NCBI GenBank assembly: GCA_948567375.1
Contig: OX419761.1
Location: 16,866,501-16,930,500 of the forward strand
Reading direction: 5' to 3'
Source: Lunularia cruciata
Taxonomy: Eukaryota > Streptophyta > Marchantiopsida > Lunulariales > Lunulariaceae
Length of the DNA stretch: 64,000 nucleotides
Part shown: piece after piece, positions 45,483-57,180 of the stretch
Layout of the letters: every line of letters starts with the position of its first letter
Numbering within the stretch: the first letter of the stretch is position 1
Notes under the pieces: generated by a model
Seen by the model: only the letters and a program-made list of their open reading frames with translations
Told to the model about the DNA's origin: nothing
Database searches by the model: none
Program-made: the position numbers and the translations under genes

Positions 45483-46028
45483 GAGGACCTTACTTTAGAG
45501 AAAGTAGAAAAGATGAGCACCACTATTTTGGATTCTAGTGTGTTGACTTGGTATTATTCTTAGTTGTTTAGCTTTGAGGAAAGAGTTGAGAACTCTTGGA
45601 ACCACAAGCCTTTTTGTTTTAGATTCTTCTATAGTCCAAGGATAGCCCATGTGAAGGAACCCTTGACTTAGTGGTTGGATCAAGATAAGACCACATGCTT
45701 ACAAGAATATTCCCATGAGTATGGATATTCCTTTAGCTTTTTGACTTTATTTGACTTTTAGATTGGTAACTTGAGTTACTCTAGTAATTAGTAAATTTGG
45801 TACATAATTATTTCACAAGTATATAAACTAGGGAGGAGGTATTCATCATCCTTTCATTTGCAACTATCTCTCTCTCATTGAGTTCTCTAGTGAGCAATGT
45901 CTTGATTCTTGGAGTGTTAGCCTTGGAGGAGTATGATGGAATTGGGATTCCTTGCCTTCTTAGTCCATGGTGTGCTACCATAATAGCCATTAGAGGTTCA
46001 TCTTGAGTGAGAGGCATGTAGGCTCACA
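45483..46028 (+). repeat. A1 3' LTR, second part
   Basis: Continues the LTR interrupted by C1; matches 15,475-16,017. It contains TATATAAACTAGG near 45,822 and ends about CTCACA, after which G-main gag resumes. Confidence 0.85.
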
Positions 46029-46520
46029 AGGCAATAGACATGATACCTTTGATGTATCATAGCCAATATAGAGGCAATGTGACTATTGCCATAGATTTGG
46101 TCACACTAATGACCAATATTTTGACCTTCACTTGGAGTTACGGAGTGGTAGGGTTACTATGGCAGGTGATAGAGGAGCTCTAGGTCATGGAGGACAAGGT
46201 GGTAGAGGGGTGGTGGAGGATCCACATGTGGTAGGGGTGCAGTACCTGCCCTTACTTTTGATATAGCCATGGCTACTCAGATTGAGCATATGGCCATCAC
46301 TTAGAAGAGATCAGATTTGTGTGCAACTTCCACCTCTTATGTTGGTGATAGAGACATCTTGAATTTCATGTGCAAAGCAACACAAGTAGATGCATCTATT
46401 GGAGTGACTAGGAGTGCAGTACATGCTCTAGAGCCTAGAGGAGCACCAATGGAGTTGGACCCACAAAGAGGAGAGGCTGGTAGACAAGTCAGACTCCCTT
46501 AGTCTTTTACACTCTTTAAG
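46029..46520 (+). pseudogene. G-main gag, C-terminal part (broken)
   Basis: Resumes after A1 with the second zinc knuckle decayed to CDYCHRFGHTNDQYF (last Cys changed to Tyr). Frame 46,317-46,502 matches G2 30,193-30,444 (ALEPRGAPMELDPQRGEAGR). Confidence 0.75.
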
Positions 46521-47610
46521 GCACTATAGATGACATCCATGGCTCCTAGATGTCCTAGTGCAGGTGTGGTAGGTAGTGATGGGGTACATGATAGAATACT
46601 TGCTAGTCAACTACCTACCACTACATAGAGTGAGTCTAGGTTGATGTTGGGGGTGGGTCAATTGATTATGCATTATCCTTGGTTCTCAACAATGACATGT
46701 TTACATTGGAAGTTGATCCAGCTCCAATGTTCTGATTGGCTACCACACTTTGTGAGAGTAAGGATGATATAGTTTCTACTTCTAAAGCAGAGGTGGTTGA
46801 TATTAGAGTTGACTTGGTTGAGGAACATGTGATCTACTCAATGACCAATGGTTTATAGCTAGTTGGTAGTAGTAGCTACATTGGAAGAATTACCAACTAG
46901 ACTTGCCTTTGAGCAAGTGCAATTTACACATGGTGTTGTCCTATTGGATAACCAGAGGGGGATTTTCAATTTGGTAGGACTTTCAAGGAAGGTCTATATA
47001 CCATAGAGGGTCTTGTTAGACTTTGGTGTGCAACTCCTTATGTTGGGGAAGGCTACAATTGTCAATCTAGAGCTATGGAAGACCAATGTGGAGAGGTATC
47101 CATTTCAGATCTAGATATCTCTAGGGGGTGGTTCTACACAATACATCACATGTGGAGTGCTTGTTGTCTAAATTCAGCATGAGCATCTGATTGATAGTTG
47201 TATGGTGGGAGCTCAGGCTATTATGACAATAGCTAAGTCTATGATGTGCTAGTTGGTGGAGTAGTATTATATCCTATGGGATTTAGTATTGACTATTGGG
47301 AGGAGACAACCTCCTATAGACCAGTTGGCAGTTAGGTGAGGGATGGGTATTTTGCCTACTAGTCATTAGGTAATAGTTGACCACTACTTCAGTAGTGGTC
47401 TTGGCTCACTATAGTTAGGGACCATGGCGGTATCAGTTTCAACTTTCAATGGTGTAGTTACTTGGCATGGTGACTTATTGGAGGGGAACACCCATGCAAA
47501 AGATACCCCAATACCAAAGGATATCACTCAGATTTGGAGTACAAGTGGGATCATTCCATCCATCTTGGATGTTCCTTTGTGGAGTTTAGAGGAGGCATTA
47601 TAACAACATG
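46521..47610 (+). pseudogene. G-main protease (broken)
   Basis: The active-site phrase VLLDFGVQLLMLGKA (near 47,010) and DVLVGGVVLYPMGF (near 47,240) match G2. Stops and small indels are dense. Confidence 0.7.
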
Positions 47611-49000
47611 TAGATCAATTAGTGTAATAGGCTTGGAGTGGAGGCTTTATACCACCAAGAGACTAGTGTGAGGATGAGCCTCCAGAATCTATCATGTTGT
47701 CACCTTTAGATACCACACTTATTGCTTGGTAATATCTAGTAGATAGAGTATGACTATTGGAGTTGTTCGGTGGGATTAGCATTAGACTAGTTGTGGTATT
47801 ATAGGTGGGTATACAAGTACATAAGTCCTTGTGAGTGGAAAGAGATGAGACTAATATGTGAGTCTTTCTACATCACGTGGCACACTTGGTCTATCAATAT
47901 CTTCAGTTATTATCGATGTCAATAGTCAAGGGTTACCAAAAGACCCTCTTAATACACATTTCCTTGCTAAGGGCACAAGATTTAAAGAGACATGGTTGCA
48001 TTTATATGGTGATTTTTGGATGGCCATGTCAAGGACATACATGTGTTGGCCAAGATCAAGGTCTCCAAGATCTTGGTTTTGGTGTGTTTTGGGAGATGTT
48101 ACATATAGTATGATATCCCTAGATTCATCAATCCATTTCTCCAACTTACATTTGGAGAACATACCTTTGATGGGTGATTCTTGCACTGTGGTGGTGGTGA
48201 GTACTCATCAAGTCCATTCTTGGATGGGACATGCCATGTTGTTGGATGCAACTAGAGTGGGATCACGGCTCATTATCTTCATCTTTGGTGAACAAACTTC
48301 TTACCCAAAGAGGTTCTACATCATGCTTATGATAGGATTCAACAACTAGATCACCTTATAATGATGAGATTTGGATGTTGGTCACCAATTGTAGATGGTG
48401 GTAGTGGTTGATAGATCACCTCTGGCAATGGTGAACCTTGTTGGACAGCCTAGAGTTGCTTTACCCACACTTATGAGTTTCCCAAGCTCTCATGATTTTT
48501 GAGAAGGAAGACCTATACTTGTTTGGGACTTATAGTTATAGTAGTTGGTGGAGCCCAACACGAATGAGAGGGAGCGGGTGATGGGTTTTTGCACCGGTAT
48601 TATTGCTATTACAGTAATGTTGGATGCATCTAGGCGTCAAGTGTTAGGTCAAGCTATGGACCTAAATTTTTTGACCTGGATTGTAAGCCTTGGCTTGGTA
48701 GAGCAGCATAGGATGCACTTGACAAGCATCACCACTCAGACATGTGTGAGCTCTGTGCCTATTTAGACAATTCAAGCACATGCTGGGGACAATGGATTGA
48801 GTGGGCAGGGTATTCTTGGGACATAGCCAATTGCTACTAGTGAAAGTGGTCTACTTGGGATGTAGCTAGAGGAATTATAGAGCTTGCAGCTAGATCAAAG
48901 GGAGTTTTCCACACTAAGGTTGGGACCTCTAGTGCTAGGGAGCATGACACTATTGCTCCCAAGGGCCCATTGTAACAATTAGTCAATACTTCTTCCACTC
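47611..49000 (+). pseudogene. G-main DNA cytosine-5 methyltransferase (broken)
   Basis: Plus-strand homologue of the G2 domain. Motif I reads LLELFGGISI (near 47,755), motif IV FGWPCQGHTCVGQD with the PCQ codons at 48,024-48,032, motif VI is decayed to ENIPLM (near 48,155), and motif IX-X appears as EPNTNERERVMGFCTGI (48,549 on) and LGQAMDLN (48,640-48,665). Frameshifts split it into 47,858-48,349 and 48,545-48,766. An independent insertion of the same family carries the same gene, so it belongs to the element. Confidence 0.85.
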
Positions 49001-50035
49001 CAACATAAGTTATAGAGGATACTTGAGAGCCAGACTTACAAGAGAGGAAAGACAAAGAGTTTTGAGGTTCTTGAGGAGCTACATGAGTTGTTTTACCTTC
49101 AATATGAAGGACTTGGGTGTTCTAAAAGGATCTGGTATTTGGATTGAGCTAACTAGCAATACACCAATTTTTTGATGTCCATATCAATATAGTGGATAGA
49201 GCATTGATTCAGAGCCAAAGTAGAGACCTTTTTGAGGATGGTTTGTGAAGATTTCACATAGAGAGTATGTGTCAACTATAGTGATGCCAACCAAGAAGGA
49301 TATGCATGGAAACTACACGATAGACAAATGTGTGGAGATTATTGTCCTATCAATTAATAGATTAGGGCTGATTGGTATGCTATGCCTACACCGGAGGAGA
49401 TCTTGATGCAATTAGGCATGCAAGGTCTTCAATACTTTGGATTTTCAAGCAAGATATCATAAATTGCTGATCAGAGAGGAAGATAAGTCCAAGATAACAT
49501 TTTGGGCTATTGATCCTCACGGTAAGGATATATTATATTAGTGGAGGTTCTTACCATTTGGGTTAAAGAATACTCCTAATGAGTTCTAGAGGGTCATAGA
49601 TAGGATCCTAGTAGGATTGGATTTTTCTTGGTGCTATATTGATGACATTTTGGTCTATAACATTGCTGTGGAGGAGCATAAGAGGCATTTGTTGGAAGTG
49701 TTTGAGACATTGAGATCTCATGGACTCAAATTACATCTTGGGAAGTGTAGATTCTTCCACAAGTAGGTTGAGTATTTGGGTCACACTATCTACCCTTGAA
49801 GACTTGGTGTTCAACAAACCAAGGTAGAGGTTATTGCATGTATTCCTTGGTCTATGGATGTGAATAGAGTGCAAGCATCCCTTGGGTTGGTGAACTTCTA
49901 TTGCCAATATGTTAGAGGATTTAGTGCCATTGCCAAGGCCTTGATGAAGCTGACTAAGCTTACACAAGAGTGGTGTTGGGAATATGAGCAGGAGAGAGCT
50001 TCTCTTGAGCTCAAGGAGAGGTTGGCATTTGCACA
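49001..50035 (+). pseudogene. G-main reverse transcriptase (broken)
   Basis: Fingers at 49,140-49,400, FLPFGLKNTPNEF near 49,550, catalytic YIDD at 49,635-49,646, and thumb frame 49,854-50,035 (DVNRVQASLGLVNFYCQYVR). The RNase H frame that follows is interrupted at 50,036. Confidence 0.8.
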
Positions 50036-50765
50036 TACGTGGGGTGTGAGAAAAAAAGCCAAATACGTGAGTGCAAGGGCAAGATCAATTTTTTCTCTAG
50101 TGGCCTTGTAGGCACGTTCCAATGAAGCGGCTGACCCATAGAACCATCTGGCCTGTGCACCTCTATAACACTTTGGGCTTTGCCCCCTAGTAGATAATAA
50201 GCATTTAGGTGAATACGGACCAGCAGATTCCACAACAGCCATAGTTAAAACATGGAGAGTGATGTAGCCCTTACCGGCCTTATTGTAAGAATCCTTGCCT
50301 TTTTGTAAGCATACCGGGTGGCCTTATCTCATGACTTTGATATTTTGGCATCCCATTCAACTAGAATATAGGTGACTTCTATAGATCTTTTTAAATATGG
50401 GCTAAAGCTCCAAGTAGGAAAGGAAATCAGAAAGGTTATATCTAGAACTGGACCTTGTGTTTTGTGGGTGGGTTGTTTATGTTTTGCAAATTTTTTCTCA
50501 ACATCAATGAGTCACGGTGGCTTTTAGCCCTTGTGTTGGGATGACATCTTTCAAAGCAAAGATCCTCCAATGTATGGTTCATAGAGTTGTATCCCAGATG
50601 CTTAATGGATCTGTTAGGACAATCCGCCACATTGGGATCGAGACATGGCCCAAACTCTCATAGGAGGCTATAATAGTGTGCACCTTGGTAGAGTGCATTT
50701 GGATCAGCAAAGGTTAATAGACTATCACATGGCCTTAGCCCTAACTTGTAGTGGGAATAGACCAC
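50036..50765 (-). mobile_element. 730-bp insert in G-main of unknown origin
   Basis: Family-G homology stops in the phrase ttggcatttgca and resumes near cctattcttaggag. The insert matches nothing else in the window. Its left third reads protein-like on the minus strand (ARWFYGSAASLERAYKATRE, then KIDLALALTYLAF at 50,050-50,180). It could be a captured host-gene exon, organelle-derived DNA or a small transposon. No terminal repeats are clear. Confidence 0.45.
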
Positions 50766-51340
50766 AATCCTATTCTTAGGAGATCAATCAAAGGATGACC
50801 ATTCCATGTTCACACTAATTGGAGTATGTTGGAGCTTAGAGCAATGCTCACCTAGCATGATGATGAAGGGAAGGAGTTTGTGGTGGTCTACGTTAGTCAC
50901 TCCAACAATTCAGTGGAGGCAAAGTATAGCTCATATGAGAGAGATGCTTGGTAGTAGTATGGGCAATAACACATTTTTGATATTACCTACTTGGTAACCT
51001 TTACTCTCATCACTAATCATCAACCATGGGAATAGTTGATGGAGTCCTACAAGCTTTCAAGCAAGCTGCATGATGGGCTCTGATTTTACAAGAGTATGAT
51101 TTCACTATTATTCATAAACATGGAGTGGTGAACCATGATGCAAATAGGTTTAGTAGAAATCTATGTCCCAACCAGCAAGATCAAACCGGAGCATGTTGGC
51201 ATGGTGAGATAGATGAGGAGATAGTGCCAGGTTGGCATGCATCTACCTTTCTTTGTATAATTTTTGAAGCACTGGTGGTATCTCTCTCAATGCATACAAG
51301 AGAAGTTATTGAGGTCATAGATCCAAAGGGTGGAGATATT
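50766..51340 (+). pseudogene. G-main RNase H and linker (broken)
   Basis: Matches G2 25,980-26,640: HTNWSMLE-like first motif near 50,810, SSYE region near 50,930, and frame 51,125-51,352 starting VNHDANRFSRNLCPNQQDQT, a decayed DxLSR box. Confidence 0.75.
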
Positions 51341-52234
51341 GGTATATTTTAGTAAGACATTCATGATGATGTCTAAGTGATGGATTATCTTTGCATTGGT
51401 GTTGTGGGTGGCTCAATTGGGGCCAAGGAGAGAGACTGTGTTCTTCAATGAGCCAAGTGGTTCAGATTGGAGTGCAGATACCTTCTTTGTGTATGGGAGG
51501 ATGGTAGAGTGCAAGTAGTACCACTTCTATCCTAAAGAATATAGTTGATCTGTCATTCTCATGAAGAGCTAAGACATTTTGGAGTAAAGCATATATATAG
51601 TTTACTCCAGAGTCATTATTGGTGGCAAGGATGGAAACCAATGTATAACAATTTGTTGCCAAATGTGTGACCAAGTTAGAGCATCATTTAATGCTCCTAT
51701 TCCACAATTGCACCCATTACCTATCATGAGATTGGGTTACCTTTGGAGTTTGGACTTTGTTGGACCTTTACCATTGACTATGAAGCATCATAATATGTTT
51801 TGGTTATGATGGAGTACTTCTCCAAGTGGATTGAGTTTGTGGCACTTCCTGACAAGTCAAATGAAGGGACAATTTACTCTTTCCTAGATTGGGTTCTTAG
51901 TCATTTTGGTGCACCATAGGTTTTGACTGATCAAGGTATAGAGTTCTTGGGGAAGTTTCAGGTCTTGTGTGACAAGGCTTTGATTGATCATTGTACTACC
52001 TCCTAAGATCACTCTGAGGTAGATAGCTTAGCAAAGGGAGTAGTTCAGATGGTAAAGAGAGGATTGCAAAAGTATGGTTTGTAAAGGGGCCACTTGGGAG
52101 ATGGGATCTCCAATTACCTTGGTTGGCCATGGGCTATCAATTCATCCAACAAGCCTTCTTAGCATCCTTCTTTCCTTACTTTCTACTTTATGGACAAGAT
52201 CCAGATTTGTTCTCTTGTCTCCAAAATATCTTGT
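51341..52234 (+). pseudogene. G-main integrase (broken, PHD finger lost)
   Basis: Zinc region near 51,550-51,680, core near 51,730-51,960 (SLDFVGPLPLTMKHHNMF-like, VLTDQGIEFLGKF). The frame runs to about 52,234, where an inverted segment begins. The C-terminal module and PHD finger expected from G2 and G0 are absent. Confidence 0.75.
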
Positions 52235-52480
52235 TATTCCCATTGAGAACATACACTCATCCATACATTTGGATCATCCAAGTCCAAAACTCTAATAACA
52301 TCTTGATAAATTGCTAAAGGTAATTCTGGATCTTGTCATTAGAGTAGAAATTAAGGAGAGAAGGATGCTAAGGAAGCTTGCCGGCTGAATTGATAGCCCA
52401 TGGCCAACCAAGGTAATTGGAGATCCCATCTCCCAAGTGGCCTCTCTACAAACCATACTTCCGTAATCCTTCTTTGATAT
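52060..52480. repeat. Inverted duplication of integrase sequence
   Basis: The plus-strand integrase at 52,060-52,205 is followed, after ~120 bp, by its inverted copy at 52,326-52,478 (ggcctctctacaaaccatac and agcccatggccaaccaaggt). The loop is also inverted integrase. After 52,480 plus orientation returns briefly before the polypurine remnant. Confidence 0.85.
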
Positions 52481-52535
52481 CTAGATGTATGGATGAATGT
52501 ATGTTCTTTTGTATGTTCTCCAACCATGGGGCAAT

Positions 52536-53169
52536 TGTGGCACTTTAGAGTTCATGTATGACTTGTGTGAGTTGTGCTTAGTGTATGATGTTGATAGTGA
52601 TGAATGTTATGTAGCGATGTATATATGCATGACAATTATCCTACCATTTGTAGCATTCCACCTAGATTGCTCAAACATTGGAGTGATAGTATTGGTAGTT
52701 AGAGTTATTTTGGTAGTTACTCATAGACTACTTGTTGATGGTCAGATTTCATGTTTGGGTAATTGACTACATGGTGGGGCCTCCATCACTTGCACTATTT
52801 GCACCATCAAGTGTGATGTCAATAAGACCATAAGGGTTGGAGATCTAGGTCAAAACTAGAGCTATATTATGGAAATGCAGCCCCAAAGAGCTCACTTCTT
52901 TGATGTTGAGTCTTTGCGTTCCTCACTATGGTGGATAAAAAGTTGACAAGCATCACCTAGAGTCTCTTAGCTAGAGTAGGTGTGGCTTGACTATAATCAA
53001 TGCCCAGGTGTTGGTAGATTCTTGAGTGAAAGATCAAGTATTGATATGATTTGAGTTGATTCAAGTTGATGAAAAATTGATTATTATAGCACTTTAAAGT
53101 TCATATATGACTTAAGTGTGAGTTGTGCTTCTATAGTGTATGATGTTGAAAACAATGTATGTTGTGTAA

Positions 53170-53238
<69 letters not shown>

Positions 53239-53239
53239 A
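52536..53239 (+). repeat. G-main 3' split repeats A1-B2-A2
   Basis: A1 52,536-52,633, B2 52,636-53,084 (homologous to B1 at 5,893-6,328), A2 53,085-53,239. A2 is swollen by a (TA)n run. Same order as in G2 and G0. Confidence 0.8.
53172..53232. repeat. (TA)n microsatellite
   Basis: About 30 TA units expanded from the short TATATA tract near the end of the A block. The Ile-Tyr frames over it are artefacts. Confidence 0.95.
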
Positions 53240-54721
53240 TATATTGCACCCTAGTCTATTGATTGATAGGATGGTAATCTCCACACATCCATCTATATAT
53301 GTAGTTGCCATGGATATCCTTCTTGTTGAGCATCATTGTAGCTAAAGCATACTCTCCATGTGAATCTTCACCAAACCAATCTCAAAAATGTCTCTACTAC
53401 AGCTCTAAATCAATGTTCTCTCCATTTCATTATATCTACAAGGATGTAAAAAAACTGGTATATCAATAGTAAGCTCAATCTAAATACTAGGTCCTGTTAA
53501 AGCACCCAAATCCTTCATACTAAATGTAAATGCAAGTCCTCAAGAACTTCTCAACTCTTAGTCTTTTCCCTCTTGTAAGCTTGGGTTTGGACCTAAGCTT
53601 ACAAGTGTCTAGCTCCCAATTATCTTTTGTAACTAATTTAGGGGTGGAAGACGTAATGATTGGTTGTTACATTAGGCCACTGGGAGTAGTAATGTCATGC
53701 ACTCAACCACTAGAGTTCCCAACCTCAATCTGGAAAACTCACTCTGATCTGGTTGCAAGCTCCATATCTCCTCTAGCTGCATCCCAAGTAGACCAAGAGT
53801 ATAACTCAAGTAGACCATGCTCACTTGGATGGATCCCAAGTTAGACCACTCTCACTAATAACCATTAATTATATCTCTATAATACACTGCCCACTCAGTC
53901 CATAGCCCCAAGCATATGCTTGAATTGTCTTGATAGACATAAAGCTCACAAGTGTCCAAGTTGTGATGCCTATCAAGCATATCCTACATTACTCTACCAA
54001 GCCAAGGCTCATAATCTAGGTCAAAAAATTCAGGTCCATAGCCTAACCTAACACCTAACACCTAACGCCTAGATGCCTCTAACATTACTATAATAGTGGT
54101 AATATTGGTACAAAAACCCATTGCCCACTCCTTCTCATTAGCATTGGGCTCCATTAATTGTGGTAACTATGAGTCCCAAACAAGTCAAGGATCTCCCTCT
54201 CAAAAAGCATGGGAGCTAGGAAACTCATAAGTGTGGGCAAAGTGGCTTTGGGCTATCCAACAAGGTTCACCACTACCATAGGTGACCTATCAGCCACTAT
54301 CACCATCTGATATAGGTGCTTAACATCCAAAATGTCATCAATAGTAAGGTGGTCTAGTCACTGAACCCCGTCATAAGCACACTATAGAACCTCTCTAGGT
54401 AAGAGGTTCATCAACCAAAGACAAAGATGATGAGCTTGTAATCCTAGTCTGGCTGCATCTATCAACATGGTAGGTCCCATCCAAGAATAGACCTAATGTG
54501 TACTTGCCACTACATGGGTACAAGAATCACCCATCAAAGGAACATTCTCCAAAATCTAGGTTGGAGAAATGGACTAATGAACTTAAAGATGTCATAGTAT
54601 ATATAACATCTCCCAAAATACACCAAATGAGATATTGGAGACCTTGACCTTGGCCAACATGCATATATCTCTGACATGACCATCCAAAAATCACCAAATG
54701 AATGGGACCTATGGACCGGCT
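53240..54721 (-). pseudogene. G0, right part: RT N-terminus and methyltransferase (broken)
   Basis: Continues G0 after G-main. Minus strand 53,240-53,640 matches the RT fingers and linker of G2 (27,290-27,700); 53,760-54,700 matches the methyltransferase. The PCQ box is changed to SCQ (near 54,675), and EN(V) lies near 54,540. Gag and the 5' end of G0 are lost; A2 abuts at 54,722. Confidence 0.75.
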
Positions 54722-55417
54722 TGTGAGCCAGTCTATCTCTCACTCAAGATGAACCTCTGATGGCTATTATGGTAGCGCACCATGGACTAAGAAGGCAAGG
54801 AACCCCAACTCTATCATACTAGTCCAAGGCTAACACTCCAAGACTCAAGACATTACTTACTAGAGAACTCAATGAGAGAGAGATAGTTGCAAATCAAAGG
54901 ATGATGAGTACCTCCTCACCCCTTGTTTATATTCTTGTGAAATAGTTACACAATAAAGTTACTAATTATTGTAGTAACTCAAGTTACTAGACTAAAAATC
55001 AAGTAGAGTCAAAAAGTAGAAAGGAATATCCATTCACATGGGCATATTCCCCTAAGCATGTGATCTTATCATGACCCAACCACTAAGTCAAGGATTCCTT
55101 CACATGAGCTACCCGTGGACTATAGAAGAGTCCAAAACAAAAAGGCTTGAGGGCCCATGAGTTCTCAACTCTTTCCTCAAAGCCAAACACCTAAGAATAA
55201 TACCAAGTCAACACACTAGAATCCAAAATAATAGTGCTCATCTTTTCCACTTCCTCTAAAGTAAGGTCACACCTATCTTAGCTATGACTAACCTTAGCTA
55301 ATCATGACTAATGTAGAACCATCCTTTATCTCTATATAAATAATATCTCTCAAGTACTTGTAATACCAAGCTAAATATCACATTACCAACCACACACATG
55401 CACAAATGGGTGTTACA
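54722..55417 (-). repeat. A2 outer LTR
   Basis: Minus strand TGTAACACCC...GGCTCACA, ~0.69 kb. It joins G0 sequence on the left and abuts the inner LTR on the right. Confidence 0.8.
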
Positions 55418-56100
55418 GGCCCATCTCTCACTCAAGATGAACCTCTAATGGCTATTATGGTAGTGCACCATGGACTAAGAAGGCAAGGAACTCCAACTCC
55501 ATCATACTTTTCCAAGGCTAACACTCCAAGACTCAAGATATTGCTCACTAGGGAACTCAATGAGAGAGAGATAGTTGCAAATGAAAAGATGATGAGTACC
55601 TCCTCAACCCTTGTTTATATACTTGTAAAATAGTTATGCACTAAAGTTACTATTTACCACAATAAATCAAGTTACTAGGCTAAAATTCAAGTAATGTCAA
55701 AAAGTATAAAGGAATATCCATCCGCATGGGCATATTCTACTAAGTATGTGATCTTATCTTGACCCAACCACTACGTCAAGGATTCCTTCACATGGGTTAT
55801 CCTTGGACTATAGAAGAATCCAAAACAAAAAGGCTTGTGGGCCCAAGAGTTCTCAACTTTGCTCTCAAAGCTAAACATTTAGGAATAATACCAAGTCAAC
55901 ACACTAGAATCAAAAATAGTGATGTTCATCTTTTCCACTTCCTCTAAAGTAAGATCCCCATTATGTTAGCTATGACTAAATTTAGCTAATCATGATTAAT
56001 GTAGAACCATCCTTTATCTCTATTTAAATGATATCTCTCAAGTATTTATAATACCAAGCTAAATATCACAATACCACACACATGCACAAATGGGTGTACA
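55418..56100 (-). repeat. A2 inner LTR
   Basis: ~683 bp, homologous to the outer LTR and to A1 LTRs. Its last ~10 bp (ctggctcaca) are missing at the LTR-LTR junction. It is followed (rightward) by the element's internal 3' end. Confidence 0.8.
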
Positions 56101-57180
56101 TTTACCCACGGACTAACTTTTCACTTTGTCCTCAAAGTGAAGGTCTCTCTGCCTTCTATGATACATCTTTAACTTATCATGGTTAATCCTATCAAGGTGT
56201 GTTCCTCCTAACTCCTTGAGATCATAGGTGTAATTGTCCAACACCTTCTCTACTATGAAAAGTCCAAAGTACTTAGGCAAAAACTTCTTTTGCACTCTCT
56301 TGAATCAAATGGAATCAAAAAACCTTACCCAATCACCTTCTTTGAAAAGCTCCACCTTCTTCTTGCCTTGCCTCTTGTCATAGCTCTCCTTTTGTTTCCT
56401 TTGGGCTTGCTCCACTCAAACCATAGTAATTGCTCTTGCCTCTTCCAACTCCATAAGTTGATCTGTCCTTGACTTCTTTGCATCACCTCCTTGTGCTTTC
56501 TTCAATCTCTTATTAATGCTTTGGAAGGTAGGAAGATCAAAGTGAATAGGTAAGGTAGACTCAATACCATATACCAATTGAAATGGAGAATATCCGGTGG
56601 AAGTCTTCATGGTTGTCCTATACTTCCACAAAATTGCATGAATCCTCTTGTCCCAATGATTTTTAGCCCCCTCCATTTTTTCATCTTTGGCCAACATTAT
56701 GCACAAGGTCTGATTGGTTCTCTCTGCCAAGCCATTGGAATTTGGCTTATAAGATGTAGTTACTCTATGTGTGATAGAGAAATGTTGTAGAATGGCTGTA
56801 GTGATGCTCCATGTCAACTCTCCTCCTCTATCAAAAACCAACTCCAAAGGGCATCCAAACCTAGTGATAATGCATTCATAAAGATATATACCTATTTCAT
56901 CTTCATTCTTGTCCCTCAATGGTCTATTTACTAATTACCTTACCCACTTGGTAAGGTAATTAGTAACTACCACAATGTATTGATTGTTCCTTGGGGTTCT
57001 ATTAAGAGGACCTACAAAATCAATTCCCCACTTCTCAAAAGGTTCCAGCAATGGAATTGATCTAAGTGGTGGAGTGGAAGTAGACTTTCTAGCAAAAGCT
57101 TGACAAATATGACAAGTTTTGCAATAATCAAGACAATCCTGAAAATCCCTCTCCAATGGTAACCTGCATCTAGAATCTTA
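56101..57180 (-). pseudogene. A2 integrase (broken)
   Basis: C-terminal module at 56,113-56,295 (FLPKYFGLFIVEKVLDNYTY). Core second half at 56,416-56,919: FDRGGEL with catalytic Asp, SNGLAERTNQT with catalytic Glu, YSPFQLVYGIESTLPIHF. First half at 56,935-57,156 has CKTCHICQAF zinc ligands and VVVTNYLTKWV, where the usual catalytic Asp reads Asn. Confidence 0.85.

Larger units (their letters stand above)
15328..46028 (+). mobile_element. A1, family-A Ty3/gypsy element split by L2 and C1
   Basis: Inserted in the gag of G-main. LTRs start TGTAACATCC and end about CTCACA; the flanks aagga (15,323-15,327) and aaggc (overlapping 46,028) resemble a target duplication with one mismatch. Order: 5' LTR, leader, gag, protease, RT, RNase H, integrase, 3' LTR. 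Solo LTR L2 sits in the RNase H-integrase linker, chromovirus C1 in the 3' LTR. The last part of integrase and the start of the 3' LTR are deleted (near 39,876). Confidence 0.8.
5893..53239 (+). mobile_element. G-main, family-G retrotransposon split by nested insertions
   Basis: Plus-strand element: B1 (5,893-6,328), leader, gag, protease, methyltransferase, RT, RNase H, integrase, then A1-B2-A2 (52,536-53,239). It is inserted head-on into the RT of G0: the phrase ggtgtaggcatggcata before it continues homologously after it. Internal interruptions are L1 (7,096-14,398), A1 (15,328-46,028) and a ~730-bp insert (50,036-50,765). Removing these leaves about 8.6 kb, close to the 9.1 kb of G2. Coding parts are riddled with stops. 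Confidence 0.8.

Noticed and set aside
50036-50765. Plastid or mitochondrial gene transfer
   Set aside because: I could not match it to a known organelle gene by eye; kept as unknown.
53118-53345. Frames with long Ile-Tyr runs
   Set aside because: Translation of the (TA)n microsatellite.
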